NCBI RefSeq assembly: GCF_039511225.1
Contig: NZ_CP154261.1
Location: forward strand, 3,906,001 to 3,970,000
Reading direction: 5' to 3'
Origin: Sphingobacterium multivorum
Lineage (GTDB): Bacteria; Bacteroidota; Bacteroidia; Sphingobacteriales; Sphingobacteriaceae
DNA length: 64,000 nt
Positions 44,130 to 52,889 of this stretch are shown here, one piece after another. Every line of letters begins with the position of its first letter. Positions within the stretch are counted from its first letter, which is position 1. Under the pieces are notes generated by a model. The model did not search any database. It saw only the letters and a list, made by a program, of their open reading frames with translations, and was not told the DNA's origin. The translations under genes and the position numbers were made by a program.

Positions 44130-45635
44130 TTATTTCAAAAAGTCAAGCTGCACATTGGACTTAGCTAAGAAATCGTTCTCTTTCGCCAGGTCATAAGCTG
44201 TTTCATCGAATTCTGTTTTCAATTCCTTTTTTGCACCAAGCGAAACCAATGTTTTTAATATGGAATCGTCTTTAGCTAGGAGAGCTGCCTTATGTAGTGC
44301 CGTCGTTCCTTCTTTATCTTGTGCGTTAATGTCTACTCCAAGTTCGCTAGCTTTCTGGATAAGCTTCACATTCTCTTTGGCTACTGCCAAATGATACAAT
44401 GTACTACCATTTTTTTGCGGAGCAATAACGTCCAATCCGTTCGTCTTAAGGATCGCTAATTTTTCTTTAAACTCATCCCCTTGTGACACATTTCCCTGAC
44501 CACCTGGTCTGCCCCCCTGTGGCAATTCTTTGTAAGAATTAAACCAATAGAACGCTAAGTTATTGCCCTCCTTATCCAATACCTTGGTATCGGCTCCATT
44601 TTTAATCAATGCCGCAGCTACTTCAGGAGTCCCATTTGCTATTGCTTTAGTCAATGCAGATTCCCCTTTTTCATTTACAGCATTCACATTTTTTGCTTTA
44701 GTAAGCAGCAACTCGACCAATTTAGCATCTTTTCCGCTGGCTGCAACCATAAGTGCCGTATTGCCCTCGTTGTCAGCTTTGGCGACGTCTACCCCACTAT
44801 CCAAAAAATAATTGATCACATCCATATCTGGCCTACGAACCAAAGCATGCAGTACCGTAGCACCTTCCTTATTTACGGCCTTAGGATCCAATTTGAACTT
44901 TTCAACCAAATAGGTATAAACCGCCAAACCGTTAGAAGCTTGTCTAGAACCTTGAGTCGCAAAAAACAACGCATTGTTGGTTGGCTTTACACCACGGGCG
45001 ATGAATTTCTCCATAAGCGCGGTATTTCCAAGTTTAGCAGCATAATCCGTTACCGTACGGCCCGACTCATCTTTATCTTGAATAGATAATCCTTTTTTTA
45101 TGAAATAATCCGTCAATGCCAGGTCCTTGTCTGCAGACGCTGCAAGCATCATCAATGTTGCACCACCTTCATATTTCTGTTTGGGATTCACGCCTGCTTT
45201 AAACAAGGCATCATACACAGCAGTATTTGTATTTCCTGTTGAAGCTGCATAAGCGACAATTGGGTAACCATGGCTATCTTGGTAATTGACATCAGATCCC
45301 TTCGCTATTAAAAAATCGACCAGTTCAGCATTTCCACTTGACGCTGCCCAGTGTAAATAACTACGGCTGTGATGTGTCTTCTTGGTTACACTATTCCCTT
45401 CTTGTTCGATCATGAATTTGACGACATCAGTCGGAGCACCATTTAATATAGCCATAGTGACCGGATCAAAGGATGCCGCATTCGGCTGAGAAGGGCTATT
45501 TCCTTTGCTGATTTCTGCTTTAACAACGGTCAATGTAGGTTTGCCCTTCCAGAACTCGCCGTTCATTAACGAGTTTGTCTGCGCCTGTGCATAAGATGCA
45601 GCGAATAATAAAGCTGCCAAAAGTGTCTTTTTCAT
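44130..45635 (-). CDS. Exported ankyrin-repeat protein
   Basis: The start at 45635 ([19 protein letters not shown]) gives a clear signal peptide; the frame extends 12 codons further without one. About ten to twelve ankyrin units follow (for example [57 protein letters not shown]). Periplasmic ankyrin proteins in bacteria bind protein partners; an ankyrin protein AnkB protects catalase in Pseudomonas. It is first in the operon with the DUF2271 protein, PepSY reductase and ApbE. 502 residues. Confidence 0.88.
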   Translation of the reverse strand: MKKTLLAALLFAASYAQAQTNSLMNGEFWKGKPTLTVVKAEISKGNSPSQPNAASFDPVTMAILNGAPTDVVKFMIEQEGNSVTKKTHHSRSYLHWAASSGNAELVDFLIAKGSDVNYQDSHGYPIVAYAASTGNTNTAVYDALFKAGVNPKQKYEGGATLMMLAASADKDLALTDYFIKKGLSIQDKDESGRTVTDYAAKLGNTALMEKFIARGVKPTNNALFFATQGSRQASNGLAVYTYLVEKFKLDPKAVNKEGATVLHALVRRPDMDVINYFLDSGVDVAKADNEGNTALMVAASGKDAKLVELLLTKAKNVNAVNEKGESALTKAIANGTPEVAAALIKNGADTKVLDKEGNNLAFYWFNSYKELPQGGRPGGQGNVSQGDEFKEKLAILKTNGLDVIAPQKNGSTLYHLAVAKENVKLIQKASELGVDINAQDKEGTTALHKAALLAKDDSILKTLVSLGAKKELKTEFDETAYDLAKENDFLAKSNVQLDFLK

Positions 45636-46059
45636 TCTTTTATTTGTCTTTTGAAGGTGATGGAGCAACATAACCTATTCATTCCCTACTCAATTATTCT
45701 GCAAATTGAGCTTTAATTATACGATAACATGGGTCGGAATATATCGTGTTGGTTTCATCAGAATATGTGTAAACGCGTATATTTTTAGAACATGGATGCG
45801 TTCCGAATTCGATGTTTGCAACAATTTCTGCATACAGACAAGCCCATGTTTAAAATAGACCAACTACTTTATTTAAATTAATTCTAAATTAATGCAAATC
45901 TAAAAAATATTCCCAAACCACAAAAATTAATCGTGCTAATTTTTATTGATCAATTGCCCTGAAAGGCTTTCGGCTTCATCCGAACAACATCTGAAAGAAG
46001 ATTGTTAAACTTGCAAATGCACTAAAATTATCTTACTTTACTTAAAATAAAGTGGTATA
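45636..46059. other. Divergent intergenic region, 424 bp
   Basis: Non-coding. It holds the promoter of the ankyrin-ApbE operon (45895-45924), leaving an unusually long leader, and must hold the promoter of the divergent hydrolase gene, for which no clear box was found. Confidence 0.6.
45895..45924 (-). promoter_or_regulatory. Bacteroidota-type promoter of the ankyrin-ApbE operon
   Basis: On the minus strand TTTG (45921-45924) and TAGATTTG (45895-45902) are 18 bp apart, the best full -33/-7 match in the window. It predicts a leader of about 250 nt before the ankyrin start. Confidence 0.5.
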
Positions 46060-47004
46060 ATGAGCAAGGTAGTTTCCAATTTTTATACAATCAGCGCAAC
46101 GACTGAACCTGAACATAAAATTTTCTATCGTCTGTATGTACCCGACGACAATCAAATAGTGGCAACATTACTCTTGGTTCATGGCATGCAGGAACATAGT
46201 GGTCGGTACGAAGAATTGGCCAGTTATCTGACTACACAGAATTTTGCGGTTTTAAGCTACGATCAATTGGGCCATGGAAAAACGGCGCTACAGGTCGATC
46301 AATTGGGTTATTTTAAAAAGCATGGGGCTAAAGAACAACTTATTGATGACGCCATTACAATGAGTAACTTCTTACGTGAAACCTATCCGCAACTGCCTCA
46401 ATTTATTTTAGGGCATTCCATGGGATCCTTTGTCACACGTTGTGTTTTGCAAAAAATTGGTCGGCAATTTAAGGGGGCCATTATCGTGGGGACAGGCCAA
46501 CGTCAAAAAGGATCCATGGCCTTTCGCCTTTTACTCACTCTTCTCAATAGTATTGCCCCTAAAGGAAGAAGTAAATTGATCAATCGCATTTTTGACAAAC
46601 GTAATAATGCTCGATTTAAGAACGAGCCTAACCAAAATAACAGCAATTGGTTAAGCGTAAGCAAGACAAACCGTATTTCATTTTTGGAAGATCCACTTTG
46701 TGGGGGATTGTTTACCAACAATGGGTTTCATACCGTATTAGACCTTTCTTTGCAAGCGACAGCTATCGAGGCTACCAAGAATATCCCAAAAAATCTACCA
46801 ATTGTATTTATCAGCGGACAAGATGATACAATTGGAGATTTTGGCATAGGCGTCGAAAAGAGTGTAGCACAGTTAAGTGCACAGGGGCAGGCCGATATAA
46901 CCCTTAAATTATATGCAGGCATGCGGCATGAAATTCTTAATGAAGACTGCAAAATGGAGGTATTCCAGTTCATCAGTAGCTGGCTTCATCGTCATTTACT
47001 TTAG
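46060..47004 (+). CDS. Alpha/beta hydrolase, monoacylglycerol-lipase type
   Basis: A 314-residue serine hydrolase (Hydrolase_4). The oxyanion loop is LLVHGMQEHSGRY, the nucleophile Ser120 is in GHSMGS, the acid lies in FISGQDDTIGD (near 265), and His290 is in GMRHEILNE. The HGMQEHSGRY and SYDQLGHG segments are typical of lysophospholipase/monoacylglycerol lipases. It has no signal peptide, so it is cytosolic. It stands alone. Confidence 0.88.
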   Translation: MSKVVSNFYTISATTEPEHKIFYRLYVPDDNQIVATLLLVHGMQEHSGRYEELASYLTTQNFAVLSYDQLGHGKTALQVDQLGYFKKHGAKEQLIDDAITMSNFLRETYPQLPQFILGHSMGSFVTRCVLQKIGRQFKGAIIVGTGQRQKGSMAFRLLLTLLNSIAPKGRSKLINRIFDKRNNARFKNEPNQNNSNWLSVSKTNRISFLEDPLCGGLFTNNGFHTVLDLSLQATAIEATKNIPKNLPIVFISGQDDTIGDFGIGVEKSVAQLSAQGQADITLKLYAGMRHEILNEDCKMEVFQFISSWLHRHLL

Positions 47005-47036
47005 CTTTCGACCGTAATATTTCCGAATAGGCTCAT

Positions 47037-47144
47037 CTAAACAGTAAAGACTAATAAAGATAAAAAAATCAACAACAGCATTCCAATAACAATAATCACA
47101 GCCATTTGCCTATTTGATGGGTGATTGAGTTCTACATAGCTCAT
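47037..47144 (-). CDS. Possible 35-residue single-membrane-pass protein
   Basis: A short frame starting at the ATG 47144: MSYVELNHPSNRQ followed by a strong hydrophobic helix (MAVIIVIGMLLLIFLSLLVF). The frame extends further upstream without a good start. A polar N-terminus joined to one helix is typical of small bacterial membrane proteins, but there is no supporting Shine-Dalgarno sequence or known family. It could be chance. Confidence 0.35.
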   Translation of the reverse strand: MSYVELNHPSNRQMAVIIVIGMLLLIFLSLLVFTV

Positions 47145-47298
47145 ACAAATCCAGCTAAATGGATAACTCCTTTCCCCAACATGAATAATAAATGAAAATA
47201 TGGCGTCAAGAAGTTCAAAATGTTTCTTCGTTCGATGTATCATATTTTTTATCGACAGCGAAAATCAAGACCAACAAAAATTGGAGGTCCACTGCTAG

Positions 47299-48399
47299 CT
47301 ATTTAAAATTAAACGTTGGTGCTGGTTGTGGCACAACACTGCTGGTTGTCCCTTCAATTTTTGGCCAGTCCTTATCCCAGACGATCTGATCCAACAATAG
47401 CATCCGGCGATTTCCCCCCGTAGCGACACGAGGCTGCTTTGGATCAATACCATGATAGAGTATCCAATCTTTTCCTTTGTCGTCTGTAATAATGCGCGAA
47501 GTGTGACCTGTCCCCACAAATTGATCATTTCCTTTTAACAACAGCGTTCCACTCCCCCGCTGTGTAAGGTTGCGGCCTTCTTGATCCACATAGGGTCCTT
47601 TCAGATCACGAGAGCGCCCCACAAGAACATGGTAGCTGCTTTTTTCTCCTTCACAACAGGAGCCTTTGGATCCGATAAAGTAATAGTACCCTTTTCGTTT
47701 ATGAATCACAACGGCTTCAAAATCTCCTGCAGCGACTTTAAATTTCCCATTTAAATCAGGTATACCGGTACCATTTTTATCGAGTTCAACACCATAAGTG
47801 CCTTGCGTATTCGCATCGCTAAAACTGCCCCAGAATAGATAGTTCTGCCCATTTTCAGTAAAAAAATAAGGATCTATTGAATTAGGCACATCGATCTCCT
47901 TGCTATCAAAAAGTTTACCTTGATCGATAAAGGGGCCTTCCGGTCTAGCTGCTAGGGCTACACCGATGCCGGGATTGGGATCACCCCATGTGGAATAGGC
48001 ATAATATAAGAGATACTTACCATTTAACTGCACTACATCGGGGGCCCAGATTCCGCCTTCTGCTTTCCAACCTGGTTTTGAGCTGAAGGCCGTACCAATC
48101 CAAGTCCAATGAGCAAGATCAGCCGATTGTAGAATAGACACCAAACGTTGCCCCTTTCCGTCGCCCCAATTGTCGGCTGTCCCGTATGCATAGAACATTT
48201 TGCGCTGTGGGTCTCTAACGACTGTAGGATCAGCAAGTATGGGCTCAAAAACCGGATTGCTATAGGTTTTATGCTGAGCCGTAGCATTTGTTATTTGTCC
48301 CGACGGCTTCACTGAACCTGTAGCGCTTCCACAGGAGCTCAACAGGTTCAGTACGGCAACTCCGCCAATCCAATATCTGAACAACATTGCATTCAACAT
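47299..48399 (-). CDS. GH43 arabinanase/arabinofuranosidase-like lipoprotein
   Basis: A 366-residue lipoprotein (lipobox LLSSC, Cys23) with a GH43 five-blade propeller. The general base is Asp57 in ILADPTVVRDP, the pKa modulator Asp is in NSIDPYFF, and the acid Glu is in AGDFEAVVIH. YYYFIGSKGSCCEG and TGHTS match the arabinan endo-1,5-alpha-L-arabinanase subgroup. It probably cuts alpha-L-arabinan side chains at the cell surface or periplasm. It is the last gene of the polysaccharide locus. Confidence 0.87.
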   Translation of the reverse strand: MLNAMLFRYWIGGVAVLNLLSSCGSATGSVKPSGQITNATAQHKTYSNPVFEPILADPTVVRDPQRKMFYAYGTADNWGDGKGQRLVSILQSADLAHWTWIGTAFSSKPGWKAEGGIWAPDVVQLNGKYLLYYAYSTWGDPNPGIGVALAARPEGPFIDQGKLFDSKEIDVPNSIDPYFFTENGQNYLFWGSFSDANTQGTYGVELDKNGTGIPDLNGKFKVAAGDFEAVVIHKRKGYYYFIGSKGSCCEGEKSSYHVLVGRSRDLKGPYVDQEGRNLTQRGSGTLLLKGNDQFVGTGHTSRIITDDKGKDWILYHGIDPKQPRVATGGNRRMLLLDQIVWDKDWPKIEGTTSSVVPQPAPTFNFK

Positions 48400-48441
48400 C
48401 TTATTATTCTATTTATATTATTTTCTATATCATAGGGAAAG

Positions 48442-50916
48442 CTATTTTGCTTTTCCCAATTTCTCTTCCAACATTTTGATAAAATAGCCCCCGACAACGG
48501 ATCTTGATTTAAATCCAGCTCTCTTAGGACGGTCTGTATAGGTCCAATCCGACATGGGAACGCGATCGGTTGTTTCGTTCATAAAACGGTAGACTGGCTT
48601 CAAAAATGCCTCAAAGGTGGGCTTATCATCTGCCATGGTCGCCGTCCAAATAATCCAATCGGTTTTGGTGTAAGGCTGACGATTGTCCAGGGGAAGTCCG
48701 TATTTATTTTGTTTGCTGAGATAGTATTTAATTTCAGTTTCACGGATAGAAGGGTCAAAAATATCCATCTTAAGCAATTTATCCCAGACCATATTATACT
48801 TTTGACTCCAGGTTCCACTTTTATCAAAAGTTAACTTGTAGTGATCCCCATCTTCGGCCATCTTTTTCCATTTCATCGCCATTGCTTTTGCTTCGGTCAA
48901 ATACTTTTTCGCCGTAGCCTCTTCACCAAGCATTTGGGCCAGATAACCGTAAGATGCAATACCCAAAATAGCTTTAATGGATAAATTGGCATTATGCGCA
49001 AAATGGCCTGCAAAATCATCTGTACACAACTGATTTTCGGGGTCAAGACCTTTATCGACTAGATAATCTACCCAGGTAGACAACACTTTCCAATGTTTTT
49101 TGGCATAAGCGGCATTGCCTTCCACCTTGGCCAAAGCATAAGTTAATAGCAGCATATTGCCTGATTCTTCCACGGGCATATCCCCACCGTAAGTTTGGCC
49201 ATTCGCTAAAGGATAGGTCCCAACATCATGCGCAGCAAAAGGTTTTGTCCACTTATTGCTTTCACTATAATAAAAAATGGCGTTCATTAGTGCTTTTGCC
49301 AGTTCTGGATTATAGTAAAGGAAAATCGGAGCCGAAGGATAGGTTACATCAACAGTTCCTATTGACCCATTGCTATCATTTTCCTTGGACAGTAAAAGCA
49401 GATCGCTATTGGGTGCTTTTACAAGTTTATGAGCGGCGATTGCCTGTCTATAGGCCAAGGCACATAATGCAGCATAGTCTTCACCTCCGTTGCGCAAAGC
49501 CGTACCCCATAATTCGGCATCAAATTTATCAGCAGCCTTTTTGAGAACAGTATACTCTTTGTCGGCCAGTTCAAATTGTTTCTCAATGGAACTATTTCCA
49601 TTGGTATTCCAATAAGGCCGTAAATTTTGTCCAAAATATTGGATCGAGTACAGGTCATCATAGCCCAACAAGATCTTATCCTGGTAGCTTGATGAGACAT
49701 CAAAAGTTTGCATCAGTGCCAATTGTTGCCCTCCATTTGGAGAAGAGCTATTTTCACTCTTCAGAAAATTAGAGCGTAATTGATGGCTACTTCCGACCGC
49801 GGACTTTGTCTTTGATTTTGCACCTGCCATATAGAAATACCCCCAATCTATCCGTAGGTCGTCACCTTTCCTTCCTAGAACCTGCTGGCTTTTGCTTCCT
49901 GTCTTTACAAATTGGAGATTTCCGGAAATAAAGGAACTGCTTGCAGCATCTTGAAGTGGAGAATTCAGTGCCCAATTTGGTGCTGCCTCCAAATAGAGTT
50001 GTACCTGGTGCTTCTTGCCATCCTTCGCATGAACGGTATAGGAAAGATAATTTACGGGTCTAGCCATTAAGTCCAATTTATCCAAAAACATCGGCGCAGT
50101 AAATGTAATATTTAAGTCCACGGGCCCGCAGTTAAACGAATAATGTGTTTGTGTTGCCTGCACATTGGAAGTGATCTGATTCGCTTCATTGTCGAATTGA
50201 ATACTACCTTCTTTTTCTGTAAAGAGTCCAAAATCAAAATATCCATTCGCTACCCTATTATAGCAATAACCCGCGAGTATATTTTTTCCTTTCTTCAATG
50301 TTTTTACGACATGTTCGGGCAGCTTGACCCGACTATTTTTACCTGTCGAATTGCCTGTATTAGCAACCTCAATACCGTTGACGTACAAAATAGCGTCATC
50401 GTCATGTGTAAATTCGATATATACAGATTTGCCCGTAAGATCCTCAGTCAGTTCAACTTCCCTTCTAACCCAAATTTTAGGTTCCTGCCAATCAGTCTCC
50501 ACATTGGGTTCTTTGTCCTTGGTGCCGAATGGCGCTGCTCCCATTTTCCATTGCCGTGCATCAAATGAAGGTTTCATCCAGTCTGAGGCAGGTTCATTGA
50601 CAACGTAACTTCCCGTCCAAGCCGCATGTTCGCCCATCCGTGCCAAAGGCAAGAGTTCAGCCTCTTCTTTGCCCAGGAAGCGATAGGGTTTTCCATCCAC
50701 TTTAAGGACGCCCAATAAGGGAAAGGATTTTCCGGTCCAATGGCGTACAACATCCGCATTCAATTCGTTGCTATAGGACCAGGCACTTGTATTCGGGTCA
50801 ATTGTTACTAAAGGATAGGCAGGCGCGCGAAGATCATTCTTAAGGACTTGTTTTTGTGCAAACGACGATACCGATTGACATACAATAGCCGTTGCAATTA
50901 GTAATTTTAATTTCAT
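48442..50916 (-). CDS. DUF4965/DUF5127/DUF1793 (glutaminase-A-like) protein in a polysaccharide locus
   Basis: The start at 50916 (MKLKLLIATAIVCQSVSSFA) gives a signal peptide and 824 residues; the frame extends 30 codons upstream without one. A galactose-binding-like N-domain (KSVYIEFTHDDDAILYVNGI) is followed by a helical, alpha/alpha-barrel region (DVTYPSAPIFLYYNPELAKA, DVGTYPLANGQTYGGDMPVE, ESGNMLLLTYALAK) typical of the family once named glutaminase A. Its glutaminase name is doubtful in polysaccharide loci; the helical barrel and the PUL context suggest a carbohydrate role. Specific activity is unknown. Confidence 0.8.
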   Translation of the reverse strand: MKLKLLIATAIVCQSVSSFAQKQVLKNDLRAPAYPLVTIDPNTSAWSYSNELNADVVRHWTGKSFPLLGVLKVDGKPYRFLGKEEAELLPLARMGEHAAWTGSYVVNEPASDWMKPSFDARQWKMGAAPFGTKDKEPNVETDWQEPKIWVRREVELTEDLTGKSVYIEFTHDDDAILYVNGIEVANTGNSTGKNSRVKLPEHVVKTLKKGKNILAGYCYNRVANGYFDFGLFTEKEGSIQFDNEANQITSNVQATQTHYSFNCGPVDLNITFTAPMFLDKLDLMARPVNYLSYTVHAKDGKKHQVQLYLEAAPNWALNSPLQDAASSSFISGNLQFVKTGSKSQQVLGRKGDDLRIDWGYFYMAGAKSKTKSAVGSSHQLRSNFLKSENSSSPNGGQQLALMQTFDVSSSYQDKILLGYDDLYSIQYFGQNLRPYWNTNGNSSIEKQFELADKEYTVLKKAADKFDAELWGTALRNGGEDYAALCALAYRQAIAAHKLVKAPNSDLLLLSKENDSNGSIGTVDVTYPSAPIFLYYNPELAKALMNAIFYYSESNKWTKPFAAHDVGTYPLANGQTYGGDMPVEESGNMLLLTYALAKVEGNAAYAKKHWKVLSTWVDYLVDKGLDPENQLCTDDFAGHFAHNANLSIKAILGIASYGYLAQMLGEEATAKKYLTEAKAMAMKWKKMAEDGDHYKLTFDKSGTWSQKYNMVWDKLLKMDIFDPSIRETEIKYYLSKQNKYGLPLDNRQPYTKTDWIIWTATMADDKPTFEAFLKPVYRFMNETTDRVPMSDWTYTDRPKRAGFKSRSVVGGYFIKMLEEKLGKAK

Positions 50917-51006
50917 TGATTTCGTATAAAATAGGTTTAGGTTGACCGGTATATTTTCAGCGATAAATTTAGGCCGCAACCCGTGTTGCGGCCATATCGC
51001 TATCAA

Positions 51007-52851
51007 TTATTTGGTAGGTGCATTATAAAGCGCCTGATGTGCAGCCTTCAATTCTGCTTCAGGCATTTTTACAACTTTACGATCATAAGTCATCAAACCA
51101 TTTGTTTCTACTTCCACATCTGTTGTCTGTGTATAAACAGCGGCCGACAATCCCATCGGAATTAGACGTGTCAAATCATGGATAAGACGTTTGTAACGCT
51201 CCAATAATTCCGTTTTATTCTTGAAACTTTGGTATCCCCAGTTGTCTTTCTGTTGCCAAGAATGTCCGTCTATCGGTAAACCCAAACCACCGAATTCACC
51301 CAATGCAAGCACTTGTTTAGCACCAAACAAATTTGGATCAGGCATGGCTGCATCCGGATAATTATGGATATCCAAGATATGTCCAGTTTCCATAAAGTTA
51401 CCACCACTGGCGCTATTTACCAGTCTTGACGAGTCATTAGCCATGGTCCATTCCGTAATTTCCTTCGTTTTGAATTGCCCCCAAGCCTCATTGAAGGGCA
51501 CCCAGATGACAATACTTGGATAGTTGTGCAACACCTCCATAATGGTTTTCCACTCTTTCCGGTAGTAATTCTCAGATTCCTGTGAACGTACTTTATCCCG
51601 ATTGCCACCTGAAATCTTTCCCGGTTGCATATCCCAATGATTTCCACCAAGATCGCCGCTAGGCATATCTTGCCAGACAAGCATACCTATACTATCACAG
51701 TACCGATACCAACGCGCCGGTTCTACCTTGATATGCTTACGGATCATATTGAATCCCATTTCCTTTGTTTTGACGACATCAAACTTCAGCGCTTCATCCG
51801 TTGGCGCGGTATGTAGACCATCCGGCCACCAGCCTTGATCCAAAGGACCATATTGGAACGTAAACTTATTGTTTAACATTAAACGTTGAACGCCGTTTTC
51901 ATCTTTCTGCATGGCTATCTTCCGCATGGCGAAGTAGCTTTTCGCCTGGTCTACGATTTTTCCTTTTCGAATCAGCTGAATTTCCAGATCATAGAGTTTA
52001 GGGTTACTCGGCGACCAGGGCTCCAGATTGGGTACCGAAAGATCAAAGGATGTATTGGGTTGTCCTATTTGTTCTTTAATAAGCTTTCCGCCATCCAATG
52101 CACGCACCTTTATTTCGTCGCCGGCTTGGCTTCCCTCTACGGAAGCTTGAAAGGCCAAGACAGCATCGTCCAATCGCGGCGTCTGTTTGGTACTTACAAT
52201 ATAAGCTTGTGGAACACTTTCTAACCAAACGGTCTGCCAAATTCCCGTCACTGGTGTATACCATATTCCATTCGGCTTGTTCACCTGTTTACCCCGTGGT
52301 TGTGGACCATCATCAGTCGGATCCCATACCCGAATGGCTATTTCCTGTTTCGCTCCTTTCTTTAGGAAGCTTGTCACATCCATCGAAAATGGATCAAAAC
52401 CACCTTCATGTCTTCCGACCAATTGATTATTTACATACACATCACATTGCCAATCTACGGCACCGAAATGCAACAGGACCTTATTTTTATGGACAGACTT
52501 GTCCAATGTTATGGTATTATTATACCATAAGGCTTTATCTTTTCCAACCTCTTTACCAACACCGGACAATGCCGATTCAATAGCAAAAGGAACAAGGATG
52601 TTGCCGTCCCATTGCCGAGGAATCTCTTTAGTACCTACCGGAGTGACAGCATATTTCCATAGTCCATTTAAATTCTGCCAGTTATTGGTTCTGATTAATT
52701 GTGGCCTAGGGTATTCAGGATGTGGCTTTTGGGCCGTTACTTTCTCGCCCCAGGGGGTTAATATATGTGATCCGGCGGGTTTCCAATCCTGAGCAAAGTT
52801 CAATTGTGCTGCCATCATCAAACTGGCAAAAAATAAGGTTTTCTTCATCAT
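51007..52851 (-). CDS. GH2-family glycoside hydrolase
   Basis: A 614-residue exported enzyme (signal peptide MMKKTLFFASLMMAAQLNFA). It has a sugar-binding N-domain (RPQLIRTNNWQNLNGLWKYA), an immunoglobulin-like domain, and a TIM-barrel with acid/base Glu455 in PFNEAWGQF and nucleophile Glu519 in LALGEFGG. It is shorter than classic GH2 beta-galactosidase, near the beta-glucuronidase or mannosidase range, but missing the C-terminal domains. The substrate is probably a beta-linked side sugar of the target glycan. Confidence 0.87.
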   Translation of the reverse strand: MMKKTLFFASLMMAAQLNFAQDWKPAGSHILTPWGEKVTAQKPHPEYPRPQLIRTNNWQNLNGLWKYAVTPVGTKEIPRQWDGNILVPFAIESALSGVGKEVGKDKALWYNNTITLDKSVHKNKVLLHFGAVDWQCDVYVNNQLVGRHEGGFDPFSMDVTSFLKKGAKQEIAIRVWDPTDDGPQPRGKQVNKPNGIWYTPVTGIWQTVWLESVPQAYIVSTKQTPRLDDAVLAFQASVEGSQAGDEIKVRALDGGKLIKEQIGQPNTSFDLSVPNLEPWSPSNPKLYDLEIQLIRKGKIVDQAKSYFAMRKIAMQKDENGVQRLMLNNKFTFQYGPLDQGWWPDGLHTAPTDEALKFDVVKTKEMGFNMIRKHIKVEPARWYRYCDSIGMLVWQDMPSGDLGGNHWDMQPGKISGGNRDKVRSQESENYYRKEWKTIMEVLHNYPSIVIWVPFNEAWGQFKTKEITEWTMANDSSRLVNSASGGNFMETGHILDIHNYPDAAMPDPNLFGAKQVLALGEFGGLGLPIDGHSWQQKDNWGYQSFKNKTELLERYKRLIHDLTRLIPMGLSAAVYTQTTDVEVETNGLMTYDRKVVKMPEAELKAAHQALYNAPTK

Positions 52852-52889
52852 AAAAAATCGTTAAGTCATTTATTTATATCGTATTTATA

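Noticed and set aside
48442..50916. A true glutaminase by family name
   Set aside because: The position inside a polysaccharide locus and the barrel architecture make an amide-hydrolase role doubtful; left as unknown.
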